Below, piece by piece: positions 22,567 to 33,145 of a stretch of 64,000 nt of DNA. The first letter of the stretch is position 1; each line of letters opens with the position of its first letter. Origin of the DNA: Apiotrichum sp. Y4204. Its lineage: Eukaryota > Basidiomycota > Tremellomycetes > Trichosporonales > Trichosporonaceae. Position numbers and translations under genes: made by a program. The notes beneath the pieces were generated by a model. It had not been told where the DNA came from. It did not search any database and saw only the letters and a list, made by a program, of their open reading frames with translations. Location of the stretch: assembly GCA_025531455.1 (NCBI GenBank), contig JAMYHL010000124.1, positions 1 through 64,000 of the forward strand, read 5' to 3'.

Positions 22567-24200
22567 ATGGTGAGCGCGTCACGATGCAGGAGATGCTAAC
22601 GAGTGCAGAAGCCGATTATTCTTCAGGGTGCGTAGTGCGCGCGCGCGACTCGTCGGCGTCCGTGAATCATCCGTGTCGTGGCTAGCGGGTCGGAAGTAGC
22701 CATACACGCGATGCGCGGTGCCCTGCGCGGCGGACACGGAGACAACTGCGCAGATGCTGACGGCAGGCCACGAGCGTTCGCTCACCCAGATCGTGTTCAA
22801 CGCCGAGGGCGACCTGCTCTTCTCGGCGTCCAAGGACAAGATTGTCAATGCGTGGTACACGTCCAACGGCGAGCGTCTCGGCACGTACAACGGGCACAAC
22901 GGTTCCGTGTGGACCGTCGCGTGTGACTGTGGGTATTGGGATGAGGCGGTGCGCGGCTGTCTTTCGACGCATGATTCACAGCCGCCACTTGCCCGCGCCA
23001 CATCCGTTTCACACTAACGACAGCGCAATCCCGCTACCTCGTCACGGGCGCCGCGGACAACACGATGAAGCTGTGGGAGGTGTCGACCGGCAAGTGCCTC
23101 AAGACCTGGGAGTTCTTGACGGCCGTTATGCGTGTGGCTTGGAGGTGCGTGTGATGGAGGGAAGGCCAGTGGGGGATAGTGGATGTCTGGGAGGAACAAT
23201 CGGCGACGACGCAGCGACGAGGAAATTGTCAAGGTTGCTCGGTGTCTGCCTATTGCTGTCCTTGGTCGACTGTCACACGCGGAAAAGCCGACGGATTGTG
23301 CCTCCCGGTCCGCAATGTGTCCCAACGACGCCCCTCAGCTTCCCCTTCACGAACATCACTGACAGACAGCGAGGACGACGAGAAGGTCATGTGCATCACG
23401 GAGCAGCGCCAGGGCCAGCCCAGTATCATCCGGACGTTCCAGATCAACCGCGAGGACCCGTCTGCGTCGTCGTCGACCCCGCTGAAGGAGATTGTGCTTA
23501 GCGGCTCAAAGGCGACCGTTGCGCTGTGGGCACCCCTTTCCGACTTTATCATCACGGGCCACGAGAACGGCAAGGTGGCAAAGTACGACGTCAAGACGGG
23601 CGAGGAGGTGCTCGCCGTCGAGGACTCGCACTCGGGTGTCATCACCGACATCCAGCTCAGCCCGGATGGAACCTACTTTATCACCTCGTCCAAGGACAAG
23701 ACCGCGCGTGTGAGTGCGAGTGTAGGCAGGGTCGGCGTAGTGTGTTTGTGGTTCCGGCCCTAGTACGCCACGAATCGCGCCATGCCTCCGACCGTCCTGC
23801 CTTCTCCTTTCTCCCAAGCCCCTCTCTCTGACTCCAGATCTTCGACTCTGACTCGCTCGACGAGATGAAGGTGTACCAGACCGAGACGCCGCTCAACTCG
23901 GCATGCATCGCGCCTCTGCGCCCATACGTCATCCTCGGTGGTGGCCAGGACGCGATGAACGTGACAATGACGAGCTCGCGTGCCGGCAAGTTCGAGTCGC
24001 GGTTCTGGCACAAGCTGTTTGAGGAGGAGGTCGGCCGCGTCAAGGGCCACTTCGGCCCCATCAACACGCTCGCCGTCCACCCCCAGGGCCGCGCGTACGC
24101 CTCGGGAGCCGAGGACGGATTCGTCCGCGTCCACTGGTTTGACGAGTCGTACTTCCGCAGCAGGCCGTTCGGCGACCTCGAGCCCGAGGTTGAGGTGTAG
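22567..24200 (+). CDS. TIF34: Translation initiation factor eIF3 subunit i (TIF34)
   Basis: WD40 beta-propeller subunit of eIF3, cytoplasmic, about 340 residues. The first coding exon is the ATG alone (22567-22569), followed by a 39-nt intron, then a 19-nt micro-exon (22609-22627, KPIILQG) and a 139-nt intron. The resulting start [19 protein letters not shown] is the family signature. WD repeats follow: [128 protein letters not shown], then the typical end [20 protein letters not shown] and [18 protein letters not shown]. The assignment is secure. It converges on the ATP synthase subunit e gene. Confidence 0.97.
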
Positions 24201-24628
24201 GCGCAGGAGAGCGCGCGTAGAGTAGCGGTGTAGTGGTGGCTATCATGCATTACATGGGACACGATCAATAAGGCTGATGACGAAGTAAGATCCGGTCAAC
24301 CCAAGTCTTGAACGTCTATCTCCTCGCTGGTTCTGAAACGAGGTTTGCAATCTCAACCTTTAGTGATGGCAATCCATGTCGTCCACCTCTCTCCCGAGCA
24401 GCCTGACACGCTCCAATCCCCATCTCCATTCCCGCGGCCGCTCCCATTCCCCACGTCTTTCCAAGCTCCCATCTCCCCCATTCCCGCCCTTCTCCAACCA
24501 TGTCCGAAATGCTGCATGCCCCGCCATCCGACGGGCGGGTGTATATTTTCCTCGCTGGCGCCGTATATCTCTATTCTCCTTCGCACGTTCGCACGCTCGC
24601 GCTCGCACTGGCACTCCCGCCCGCTCGT
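24201..24628. other. Convergent intergenic spacer
   Basis: This is 428 bp between the stop codons of eIF3i and ATP synthase subunit e. It is C/T-rich near 24400-24480. I see no gene in it. Confidence 0.45.
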
Positions 24629-25327
24629 CTATGCGGCGGCGGCGGCCTCGGCGGCGCGGTGGGCGGCGAGGACCTTCTTCTTCTCCGCGATGAGCTCGTT
24701 TCTGGGGTTAGTATTTGTTTGGACGGGTCGACGGGGTGGTGGTGGACAGACGTGAACGAGACGACAGAGAGCAGAAAGAACTGGAGATACGCAATCACGC
24801 GCTGTCTACCAAAGGAAAAGTAGCGCGGCCGTCCCCGTCCTCATTTCCCTCTCCGCCGTCACACGTCTCTGGGGTCCGTCTCCTTCCCTCCACACTCTCC
24901 GCGCAGCCGACTCACTGCCTCTGCTCCGCGAAGTACAGGTAGTAGCCGAGCGTTCCGAACGCGGCGGACGAGATGAGGTGGCCGACCGGGGCTGGAGTTA
25001 GTCATGTTCTGTGAGGGCGCGCGACGGGCAGATTGAGCCGGGAATGGAGATGACGGTCATGTTGGTGGGCTGGTCATGCTAATGATATCGCTAGGACAGC
25101 ATGATAACAAGCTTCCTTGTGCCCGACACGTATCTGTTTTCGTGTCCCGCCCGACTTTCCGCCGCCGCTCGCTATGCGCTGCGCGCGCCGTCGCTATCGC
25201 CGTGGCTATCGGCGCGCGCGCGTTGCGGCTCACCGTCAAAGAGGGGCCGCTTCTGGAGGCCGAGCTGGAAGACGCGCGCGCCGAATCCGAACGCGCCGAA
25301 GCCGATAATGTTTGCGAGGAGGGGCAT
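24629..25327 (-). CDS. ATP21: Mitochondrial ATP synthase subunit e
   Basis: Small single-pass subunit of F1Fo ATP synthase that supports dimerisation in the inner membrane. Three exons spliced across two introns of about 240 and 200 nt give about 80 residues. The protein begins MPLLANIIGFGAFGFGARVF, continues QLGLQKRPLFDAPVGHLISS, then AAFGTLGYYLYFAEQRQNEL, and ends with a helical Lys/Ala-rich tail (IAEKKKVLAAHRAAEAAAAA). Length, Gly-rich membrane segment and charged coiled tail all match the family. Both introns have CTAAC-type branch sites. It is divergent from QCR8 with 441 bp between the starts, so a shared promoter for two respiratory-chain genes is likely. Confidence 0.88.
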
Positions 25328-25768
25328 GGCGGGGGAGTTGGGTGTGTGTGGGGAGTGGAGTGGAGTGCAGTGCTGGTCGTTGTGTGTGATGGCGAGCTCG
25401 ACGTCGGTGGTGAGCAGAGGTGACGGCGATGGGATGGAAGTGGACTGAGAGCTGGGCTGGCGGGGAAATGATAACGCCGAGGCTGAGGCAGAGTCGGGGG
25501 TGAGTGCTCCTTACGGAGGGATGCGGAGAGGAGAGAGAGGAATTGGCGAGCAGCTTATTGGTGAGCGGTTCTTGTACAGTGGTAGAGGGGGAGCGGAAGC
25601 AAATCTCTCCCACCCAGCGATCTTGGTGCTCGGCGCTGGGTTCTCAGCTGGCTCGGCACTGCACCCGAGAGCAGCAGAGCGCTGCGATCGTCCCGACGAC
25701 ATTGAACTCGATATCCACTCAGTCTCCAGTCTCTCCTCCTCCTACCACACTCGAGAAAATCAGCAACG
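25328..25768. promoter_or_regulatory. Divergent promoter, ATP21 and QCR8
   Basis: A 441 bp head-to-head spacer between two oxidative-phosphorylation genes. The part next to QCR8 is pyrimidine-rich (CTCCTCCTACC). No clear TATA box is visible. Confidence 0.5.
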
Positions 25769-26672
25769 ATGCGGCCTACTTCCTCGTCTCTCTCTGGCAT
25801 GCCTACTGGTGCGTAACTCTACTGTGATATTCGCTGACAACGCAGGCAAGACCTGGGTGAGTTGCGGTCCGAGCAAGTCGAGCGCGAAGGCTTGGAGGGA
25901 AGGACGTGGATAAGATGGACAAGAGAGGGACAGCGAGATGTGCTAGTCAGGCAGGAACATCTCGCCGCTGGCCCTCTCACCTCTCTCGCGGAGCGCGCTG
26001 ACGCCAGTCCGGATGGTGGGGTGACATGGGCGGACCCACCCAGAAGGGCATCTACACCTACTGTGCGTACCTTCTTGTCATGTTTGTGCCGCGCTGACAT
26101 GCGTTCTTCTTGATGATCCTCTCGCTTTTGATCGTTCTTGCTCTTTCTTTACGCGCACGCTCCTCGTCTCGCGCCCTCATCGTCTGTTTATCCCATCTCG
26201 CGCGCGCTCCGGTCCGTTCCGCGTCTCCACTACGGCTTGATCGACTACGGCTTTATCCCCACTCGTCTTCCCCACTCTCGACTATCCTCCTCCTCGCGAT
26301 CGCGCTATCTTATCGATCGACATTGCGCTCCTCCCTCCGCTCCTTTCATTCACTGCGCCCATTCCTGCCCTCTCTCCTATCCTCTTGTTCCACCGACAGC
26401 CGTCTCGCCCTTCAAGCAGAAGCCCTTCGCCGGCGCCCTCCACGGCTACATCTTCTGGGGCACCCGCCGCATTGCCCAGCAGGTCCCCTACTTCGCCCTC
26501 CCCTTCGCCGCCGGCTACGCCGTCTACGTCTGGGGTGCTGAGAAGTGAGTGTTGGCGCTACAACTCGTAGAAGGCAGAGCGCTGTGAGACAACTCGAACT
26601 GACATTAGGTACGCGTACTACAACTCGAAGGAGGGCCACCACGCCATGGCCATGGCCGAGGGCGGCCACTAA
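25769..26672 (+). CDS. QCR8: Ubiquinol-cytochrome c reductase subunit 8
   Basis: Small subunit of complex III (the UQCRQ family) in the mitochondrial inner membrane, binding near cytochrome b. Spliced product is 104 residues: MRPTSSSLSGMPTGKTW, then SGWWGDMGGPTQKGIYTYS, then VSPFKQKPFAGALHGYIFWG, a membrane helix QQVPYFALPFAAGYAVYVW, and GAEKYAYYNSKEGHHAMAM. Five exons; the third intron (about 26065-26402) is the longest at about 340 nt and strongly pyrimidine-rich. All junctions rejoin the frame and recreate the WGDMGGPxQKGIxTY-SPFxQxP block of the family. Divergent from the ATP synthase subunit e gene. Confidence 0.95.
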
Positions 26673-27513
26673 GCGTAGAGACATGCATTCGTAACGGATC
26701 GAGCAGGAGAGCATCGGGGAGGGGGACGAGCGAGCGCGCGCGAGTCGGAGATTGAGCCCACCGAGTGGAAGACTGGCGGGAGGGGTGAGAAGGAAGAGCG
26801 GGGACAGTATCTGTGTGGGATGACCGCTGTCGATTGAAGCTGAATTGTTGAAGACGAAGATCAGACGAGAGGACGAGTAGCGAGACTGAGCGCGATCATT
26901 TTGATCCTGCACATCAGGCAAGCGCAGCAAGGCGCATCTGATAACTGAACATCTGTGATCGCCGGAAGAGAGGACACTACGGGCGTGACTGTGAGACGGC
27001 GACTGATCGCGACTGACCACAAGGCCACAAAGTGCACGAGCTGCCAATGATTTGATCAAGAGTGTCACTGCTCCCGTCCCATTACTCGTTCGCTCACTGT
27101 CCATTTCTCACTCTAGTAGATTCTCCCCGGCGCCATTCGATTGATTGAGCTCGAGATCCACAACCCAGAGCAGCTAGCTGGCTAGCCCCGATCCCACGTC
27201 ACTCGACGCCTCGAGGCGCGAACGAGCCACCAGGGGGACAGTGGCCTCGAGGCCTCGAGGCTGTGGCGTGAGGGTGTGTTCGTGTACAGTGTTTGTGTAC
27301 GCGTATATAGTCTCTTCCCTCTTCCTTCTCTACTCTCTCCCCATCATATCGGTACTCATCGCCTTGTACCTCTCTTTACCACTCGTAACCCCATTACTCG
27401 ATCAGATTCACTCCTCCTTCTCCCAGCCTCGCTGCTCCGGTTGTTCCTTCCTCATCTTCCTCACCTTCGTACTCTTCATCCTTTCACCACCTCCCAACTC
27501 CTGCCTCCCACCT
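26673..27513. other. Intergenic region with CCTCGAGG palindromes
   Basis: This is 841 bp with no supported gene. Near 27208-27261 it holds repeated GCCTCGAGGC palindromes (listed separately). The last 200 bp before 27514 are pyrimidine-rich leader. Confidence 0.45.
27208..27261. repeat. Cluster of CCTCGAGG palindromes
   Basis: A 10-bp palindrome at 27208-27217 (GCCTCGAGGC) and a perfect 18-bp palindrome at 27244-27261, made of two overlapping copies of the same word. It lies 250-300 bp upstream of the ATG at 27514 and could be a dimeric factor site. Confidence 0.6.
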
Positions 27514-28799
27514 ATGGACAAACCAACCCTTCTGCACTGGGCCCTTCCCTCCGCCCCGCCCCACGCCACAACCGACGCCGGCGTGCTCGTCCTCCTCCGC
27601 GCGCTCGGCGTACTCGCCCTCGCGGCGTCGCAGTGGAATATCGCGTGGATGGAGGAGGCGCCAGTAAGTCTTCGTATCTTCCCGACCCGGGTCCCTCCCT
27701 GTTCCACCCCTTATTCCCACTCTATCTCACTCATACTTACTCCCAGTTCGACAGCATTCCGAATATCGATCACAGCAGCCTCCCCGAGCTGCAGTCACGC
27801 ACGCGCGCGGCCCTCAAGCATCGCGTCTCCGTTCTTGGAGGGGACGATGCCAGTGGGTGTCAAGCTTTGGGTAACCCACTAATAGCAGCGAGCACGACGC
27901 GCCTTCTCTCCTCGCGCGCCAACTTCCGCGAGCTCCTTGCTCGCCCAAACGCCGCGCCGGCCACCGTGCGCTCTGCCCTCAGCGCTGCGCTCGCCGAGGA
28001 CGTACTTGCCGTCCCTGTCCCGGTAGCTGAGCAAGTCGCGCAGATCGGGTGGGGGCCCGCGGGTGCGTGGCTGTCCTACCAAATTCTCAGTGGGTAGACC
28101 GGCTAGAGCGGTTCTGACTCTAGTATCCATGATCGACCCGGACTGGGGCGCCGACTCGCTCGCGCCGGAGCCCGAGGTCGACAAGGAAGTGGAGATGGAC
28201 TGCGACGACTGTCGCCAGGACGCGTTTACGCCCTGGGAGCTCGTGTGGAAGTTCTACTCGCCGGCCGAGCTGCGCAAGCACCAGGAGAGCTACCATGCGC
28301 CCCTCGCGCAGGCGAAGCGGTACCTCGAGACTCTGCGGCGCGGGGACGGGTACGCGTGCCCTGGCTGGGACTATACCTGTGACTCGCCGAGAGAGTGTAC
28401 CGAAAGGTGAGCGAGGAAAGGAGCCCATCCTAATCTCACAGCTACAGCACGCACGAGATGCTCGCGGACCACATCCTCCGCACGCACTTTGACGATGTGG
28501 GCGCTGGCCTGCCGGCCCGATACTTTCTCGTCTTTGCTGAGGCCGCGGCGGCTAAGGTCGTCGAGAGGATCAGGACTCCCCCGTCGTCTGGGCCATCTAC
28601 GCCGACCACACCAACCCCAGTTTTTACCACCCCGCTTGACGCACACTGCGCGACGATGGCCCACTGGCTTCCGAAGATGCGTGCCTGGGCGGCCGCCGAG
28701 GAGAGGATGAACGACAGCGCGCAGGGCAAACGCTTCATATTGTTCATGGAGCGGCACCCGCCGAGCGACGACCTCTGGTCCGGCGGGAAGGTTGGGTGA
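27514..28799 (+). CDS. Hypothetical protein with two C2H2-like zinc-binding motifs
   Basis: I do not recognise the family. Five exons give about 355 residues; introns are near 27664-27747, 27861-27897, 28062-28122 and 28407-28440, all in frame. The N-terminal third contains a hydrophobic helix (GVLVLLRALGVLALAASQW) and helical segments. The middle has CDDCRQDAFTPWELVWKFYS followed by RKHQESYH (C-x2-C ... H-x5-H). A second motif, YACPGWDYTC ... ADHILRTH (C-x6-C ... H-x4-H), follows closely. Both look like atypical C2H2 fingers. A Pro/Thr-rich linker precedes a helical C-terminus (HCATMAHWLPKMRAWAAAEE). It ends 181 bp from the convergent methyltransferase gene. Nucleic-acid binding is possible but unproven. 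Confidence 0.7.
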
Positions 28800-28980
28800 G
28801 CTTGTTGATTAGAGGTGGAGCACGTACGCGAAAGATGTCTGGAGGCAGGCGTGATATAGGCCGAGATACCAGTCCTATACGATTGACATTTCAGATAAGA
28901 TACACCAATAGGGAAAGGCGAGATACCATGGAGGTAGACAGTAGGACGATACGATACATACGATGCAAGGCAGTACATTC

Positions 28981-30060
28981 CTAAATCTCCTTCTTGACCA
29001 TCATGAGCACAAGCGGCCACGCAACGTCCACCTCGTCCTTCCCCACCTTCTCCTTCAAGGCGGCAATCAGCCTATCGACGATATCTCCGTCTTTAGACAT
29101 ATCCTCGGGATGCTTCTCATGGAACGCATGCAGTGCACTCGCGCTCCTAAGGTATCCCTCGAGGGCCTCCCACCCCCATTTCCGCTGAAGCGTCCACTGG
29201 CGACCGAGGCTATCCTTCTTGATGCGCACCGCACTCTGAGGATCCCACCCACTGCTCCCCGCGACTGGGGCCGGCTCGTGGATCCGCTCCGGGACGGGAT
29301 ATCCTCCATCGAACAAGTTCGGCAGCCGCGACAGCCGCTCGAGCGTCGCGTCCGTAATAGTCGGCTCAACAGGGAACGGCACTGCGTCCAGCAGGCCCTC
29401 GACGATTCGCCGTCCAGGCTGCGACCAGTACGGCCCCAGCGCGGTCTTCCCCCCGTTATACGACGATATGAGCGCGTTCAACGCCGGATACTTTGGCAGC
29501 GTCATCTCGCCGTACCCCTGCAATCAGTACTTCTCCTCTCATTTCCCCGCTTTTCCTCTCCTCACTCACGACATAGGCAACGGTGCCTCCTGGGCGGAGA
29601 ATCCTCGCGAGCTGGCCCCACGCGCGCGGGTGGTCAAACCAGTGCGCCGCCTGTCCCGCAACCACCAGATCGACGCTTTGTTCCGGCACCGTGGCCAGGT
29701 CCTCGGCGCTCCCGACCGCGTAGTGTATCTTCTTGCCCTTCTCGGGCTGGAGCCCCACAGACACCATCTTTGCGCTCGGGTCCAGCGCGGTCGTGCTCTC
29801 GAACCTCGGTGCGAGCGCCTGCGCCATGAAGCCTGTTGTCAGGAGAACATGATGCACTTCAGCTTACCAGGCCCGCATCCCAGGTCGAGGGCGTGCCGCA
29901 CCCCGCCGGTGTTGTCCTGTATGTGGTACGCCGTGATGATCTCGTACAGCCGCGCAGGGTATGTTCTGGGATGAGTGGGGGACAAAGGGGGGCTTGGGGC
30001 TCACGGGCGCGAGGCGAGGTAGCCTGCTACGTCGAAGGTGGTCTTTGCGAATGTTGCCAT
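28981..30060 (-). CDS. Class I SAM-dependent methyltransferase, TMT1-like
   Basis: About 315 residues in four exons. The start MATFAKTTFDVAGYLASRP-TYP is typical of the fungal trans-aconitate methyltransferase-like family. Motif I is HALDLGCGPG, followed by FESTTALDPSAKMV (acidic loop at the second strand), GSAEDLATVPEQSVDLVVAG and the conserved AAHWFDHPRAWGQLARILRP, GGTVAYVGYGEM. The substrate is not readable from the sequence; a small carboxylic acid is plausible from family knowledge. No signal or membrane segment is seen, so it is probably cytosolic. A TATA-like TATAAGT sits about 60 bp upstream and a CAA-rich leader directly precedes the ATG. Confidence 0.9.
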
Positions 30061-30724
30061 TGGTTTGTTGTTGTTGTTGCTGTTGGTGCTGGTCTGCAGA
30101 GTTGAAAATGAGAGGATACTTATACTCGACCCAGACATGTCCAGACAAGCTATCGACGGGACCGAGGGCTGGATCTCATCTCGTGGCGGGGTCGCTTGCG
30201 GGCATGGCCGATGACGTACAGCCAGGTTGAAGAGTCGCACTTGTTCGGGATTACCGGCCGGCGAGAGGTGGTGGTTTCAAGGCCGATATCGCCTAGACTG
30301 TTGCGACGTGATGCATGTGCTCTTGGATCTTATGAATACATTGCTCGAGTATCATGTGCGATGCTCCGAGTTATCTGAGGCTTGTGATGTTTAGCATGGG
30401 GACGAGGGAGGGTTCAGTGGGACGCGGTAAACATCGGTTTTAAAAATCCTCTGCTTGGAGCTCGGCTGCAGTCTCTCGTCGTTGGCCTTAACATGTCAGT
30501 CAGACTCTCATCAGGAGATTAGTAGCAAAGCAGTCGAGCCTCCAGTCCGTCGCATTGTTGAGAGAAAAGACGCAAGAGAAATGGACAAGATGGCAAACGA
30601 GACAAAGAAGCAATGGCTGATGGGCGAAGCGCGGAGCGAAAATCAAACTGCGCCGCGCCAGTCACTTTCATCTCGAAAACAAAACATCCATCCAACTTTC
30701 GCCTCCACCCATCCCATCACCACC
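30061..30724. promoter_or_regulatory. Divergent promoter region
   Basis: This is 664 bp between the methyltransferase and DUF4604 starts. On the minus strand it holds a TATA-like element (30118-30124) and a TTG/CAA trinucleotide run (30065-30079). No gene is seen. Confidence 0.45.
30118..30124 (-). promoter_or_regulatory. TATA-like element of the methyltransferase gene
   Basis: Minus-strand TATAAGT, about 60 bp upstream of the ATG at 30060. Confidence 0.35.
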
Positions 30725-31339
30725 ATGTCCGGCGGCAAGGCGCAGTACTCAAAGCTGGAATACGTCGCGCAGAAGCCGTCCTTTCTCACAAACTTTGGCG
30801 CGCCGCCGCGGAGTGAGCGGGGCGAGCGAAGCGGGCGCGAGCGCGATGGCGATGGCGATCTCCCGTCGCGGCCGAAAGACGGGAAATGGGCCGAGGGCAG
30901 CGACGAGGAGGACGAGGAGGGAGACGAGTGGGACGCGCAGTTTGGCGGCGGGGAGGGGCCGCAGGTCGTCGTGCTCAAGGAAGGGCGGCATCTGAGTGCT
31001 GAGGAGGTTGCGCGGGAGCGGCGGAGAGGTGAGGCTTGGCAGTCTGATCCTGGCGGTGTGGGCGGGTGGAGATATTGAGCTAATGTCCCAGCTGCCGGTC
31101 TCCCATCACCGCCGCCGACGGACAAGGAGAAAGAAAGGGAGGATAAGGAGGACAAGGAGGATAAGGACAAGGACGCGGGCGACAAGAAACGCACACGACC
31201 GACGCCCGCGGGGCACAAGCGCAAGCTCGTCGGCGAGGCTGTTGCCGCTGCTGCGCCCGAGGCGTCCGAGGGGAAGAAGAAGAAGAAGAAGAAAGCTGCC
31301 AAGGGGCTGCTCAGCTTTGATGAGGCCGAGGGCGAGTGA
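30725..31339 (+). CDS. DUF4604-type protein (KIAA1143-like)
   Basis: About 180 residues in two exons with an intron near 31028-31098. The N-terminus SGGKAQYSKLEYVAQKPSFLT matches the conserved opening of the DUF4604 family (YxxxQxPxFL). After a charged stretch comes the second conserved block EWDAQFGGGEGPQVVVLKEG with HLSAEEV. The C-terminal half is Lys/Asp/Glu repeats and a polylysine run before KGLLSFDEAEGE, which is also conserved in the family. Function is unknown; nuclear localisation is likely from composition. An in-frame open region lies upstream of the chosen ATG, but MSGGKAQYS is the family start. Confidence 0.88.
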
Positions 31340-31741
31340 GGCCGCGGGTGTGAGGCTTGGTAGCGGGGAGGGCGGTGCAGGGTCTCCGAGGTGAGGGATG
31401 AGCAGGGCCTCGAGGAGCAAGAGTCATTGGCTGTTCTTCCTTCGTCACAATGCATCCCCCCGCATACATGAGGAGCATCAGACACGAGAGACGGCGCAGA
31501 TGTTGCAGAGCCCGCGGAGCATGTAAACCCAGCAGTATTCTATGCATGTATAACCACCGAGCGGCGCAGTGAGCGGGTTGTAAAGCGTGCGCAGTGGTTG
31601 GCTGACAGAAGCCAGAGCCGGGCGGTGGCGGTGACACACACCATGAACCGAAAAGTTGGAATCTCAAAGACTTACGAAGTCGATCAAGCCGACCTTTGAA
31701 CCTCGCTTTGTCACCATCACCGACCACCTCGCCACTCCATC
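31340..31741. other. Spacer between tandem genes
   Basis: 402 bp, no feature beyond 3' and 5' flanks recognised. Confidence 0.4.
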
Positions 31742-32950
31742 ATGCGTCCCGCCCTCCGTCGAATCGCCCCCGTCCTGCGGCGCGGCCACGCCGGCTGCTC
31801 GGGCCACAACCACGCGCACGCACATGCGCCCGCGCAAGCAAAACCCACAACCTCCTCCCCTCCAGCATCAGCGACGGCCCACGCGCACGCCGCGACGGCC
31901 TCGGCGCGCGCCGCCGCCGCTGCCGCCGGCACGAGTTCCGCCCACGCACCGAGTACAGGTGCCGGGGGGCCCGCAGCGAGTGCGGCGTACTGCACCGACC
32001 TTGTGCGCCGGCTGGACCCGGACGCATGGCTGACGAGCTACTTCTGGCCGGCGCGCGAGCGCGCGTGGTGGCTCGCGATCCGCGCCTTCAACGTGAGCTA
32101 CAAGAACAATACAACAGCCTCTGATACCAGGTCGAGCTGCACCTCGTCTCGTCGTCGACGACGCAGCCTGCCATCGCGGCCATGCGGTTCCAATTTTGGC
32201 GCGACGCACTCACGGCGATATACTCGGGCGCCGCGGTGCCCCAGCACCCCGTCGCGCAGGCGCTCTCGGACGTGCATGCCGCTCGTCCCGTCATGAAGTA
32301 CTACCTCAGCCAGCTGATCGAGGTCCGGGTGAGTAGGAGTGGGCAAGCGTCTCGCCGCAGACAACACACGGGTTATCATTTTGCTAACACCTCAGGCAAA
32401 GTCCCTTTCGGCCCCACCAGCTGCAGCGACGCTCGACGGGTACCTCTCGACGCACCTCATCCCGAGCGCGCTGCTGCAGGGCTCTCTCCCGCTCCTCCTC
32501 CCGCCATCGGACGAGGGCACGGCGCACATCTCGCACACGCTCTCGCACGTTGCCCACCTGCTGGCAGTCACGTCTCTCCTGCACTCGATTCCTCACGCCG
32601 TGGCGAACAAGTCCCTCCCCCTCCCGCGCGACGTATGCGCCAACCACGGTGTGACGGACGAAGCTGTCTTCCGCTCGGGCGCCGCCGCCGACGGGTTCCG
32701 CGACGCCGTCTTCGAGGTCGCCACGCGCGGGATGGACGAACTCATCACCGCCCGCACAGACCTGAAGCGCGACGGCGGCCGCGTCGTCCCGAAACAGACC
32801 ATGCCGCTCTTCCTCGCCGCCGTCCCTGCCGAGCGATACCTCCAGCGCCTCGAGGGCCTCGACTTTGATGTCTTTGCGCCCGAACTCCAGAAACATGATT
32901 GGCGCCTCGCACCCATGATCTGGTGGCGATACCAGACCGGGAAGCTCTAA
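31742..32950 (+). CDS. Mitochondrial complex I assembly factor NDUFAF6
   Basis: Squalene/phytoene-synthase-fold protein that assists assembly of the ND1 module of NADH:ubiquinone oxidoreductase. About 365 residues in three exons. The N-terminus MRPALRRIAPVLRRGHAG is Arg-rich and lacks acids, as expected for a mitochondrial presequence. It is followed by a low-complexity Ala/His/Ser stretch and then the family blocks YCTDLVRRLDPDAWLTSYFW, AIRAFNVELHLVSSSTTQPA, AAMRFQFWRDALTAIYSG, ATLDGYLSTHLIPSALLQGS and HAVANKSLPLPRDVCANHGV. The protein ends WWRYQTGKL. The Asp-rich catalytic motifs of true prenyl synthases are not evident, as in other NDUFAF6 proteins. Confidence 0.92.
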
Positions 32951-33145
32951 GGATGCATTCGTGGTGGAAAATGGATCGTGTGCTTGATAACCTGGAGGCA
33001 CACTGATAATCTGACCTGACAACACTGACACCAGAACGAACGCAGACGACACAATCAGCAACTACCACGTCTTTGCAGCTGTCCAGCATTCACACATCTC
33101 ACCTCAGCTCATCACATTCATACTCATAACAACTCTTCTACATCT

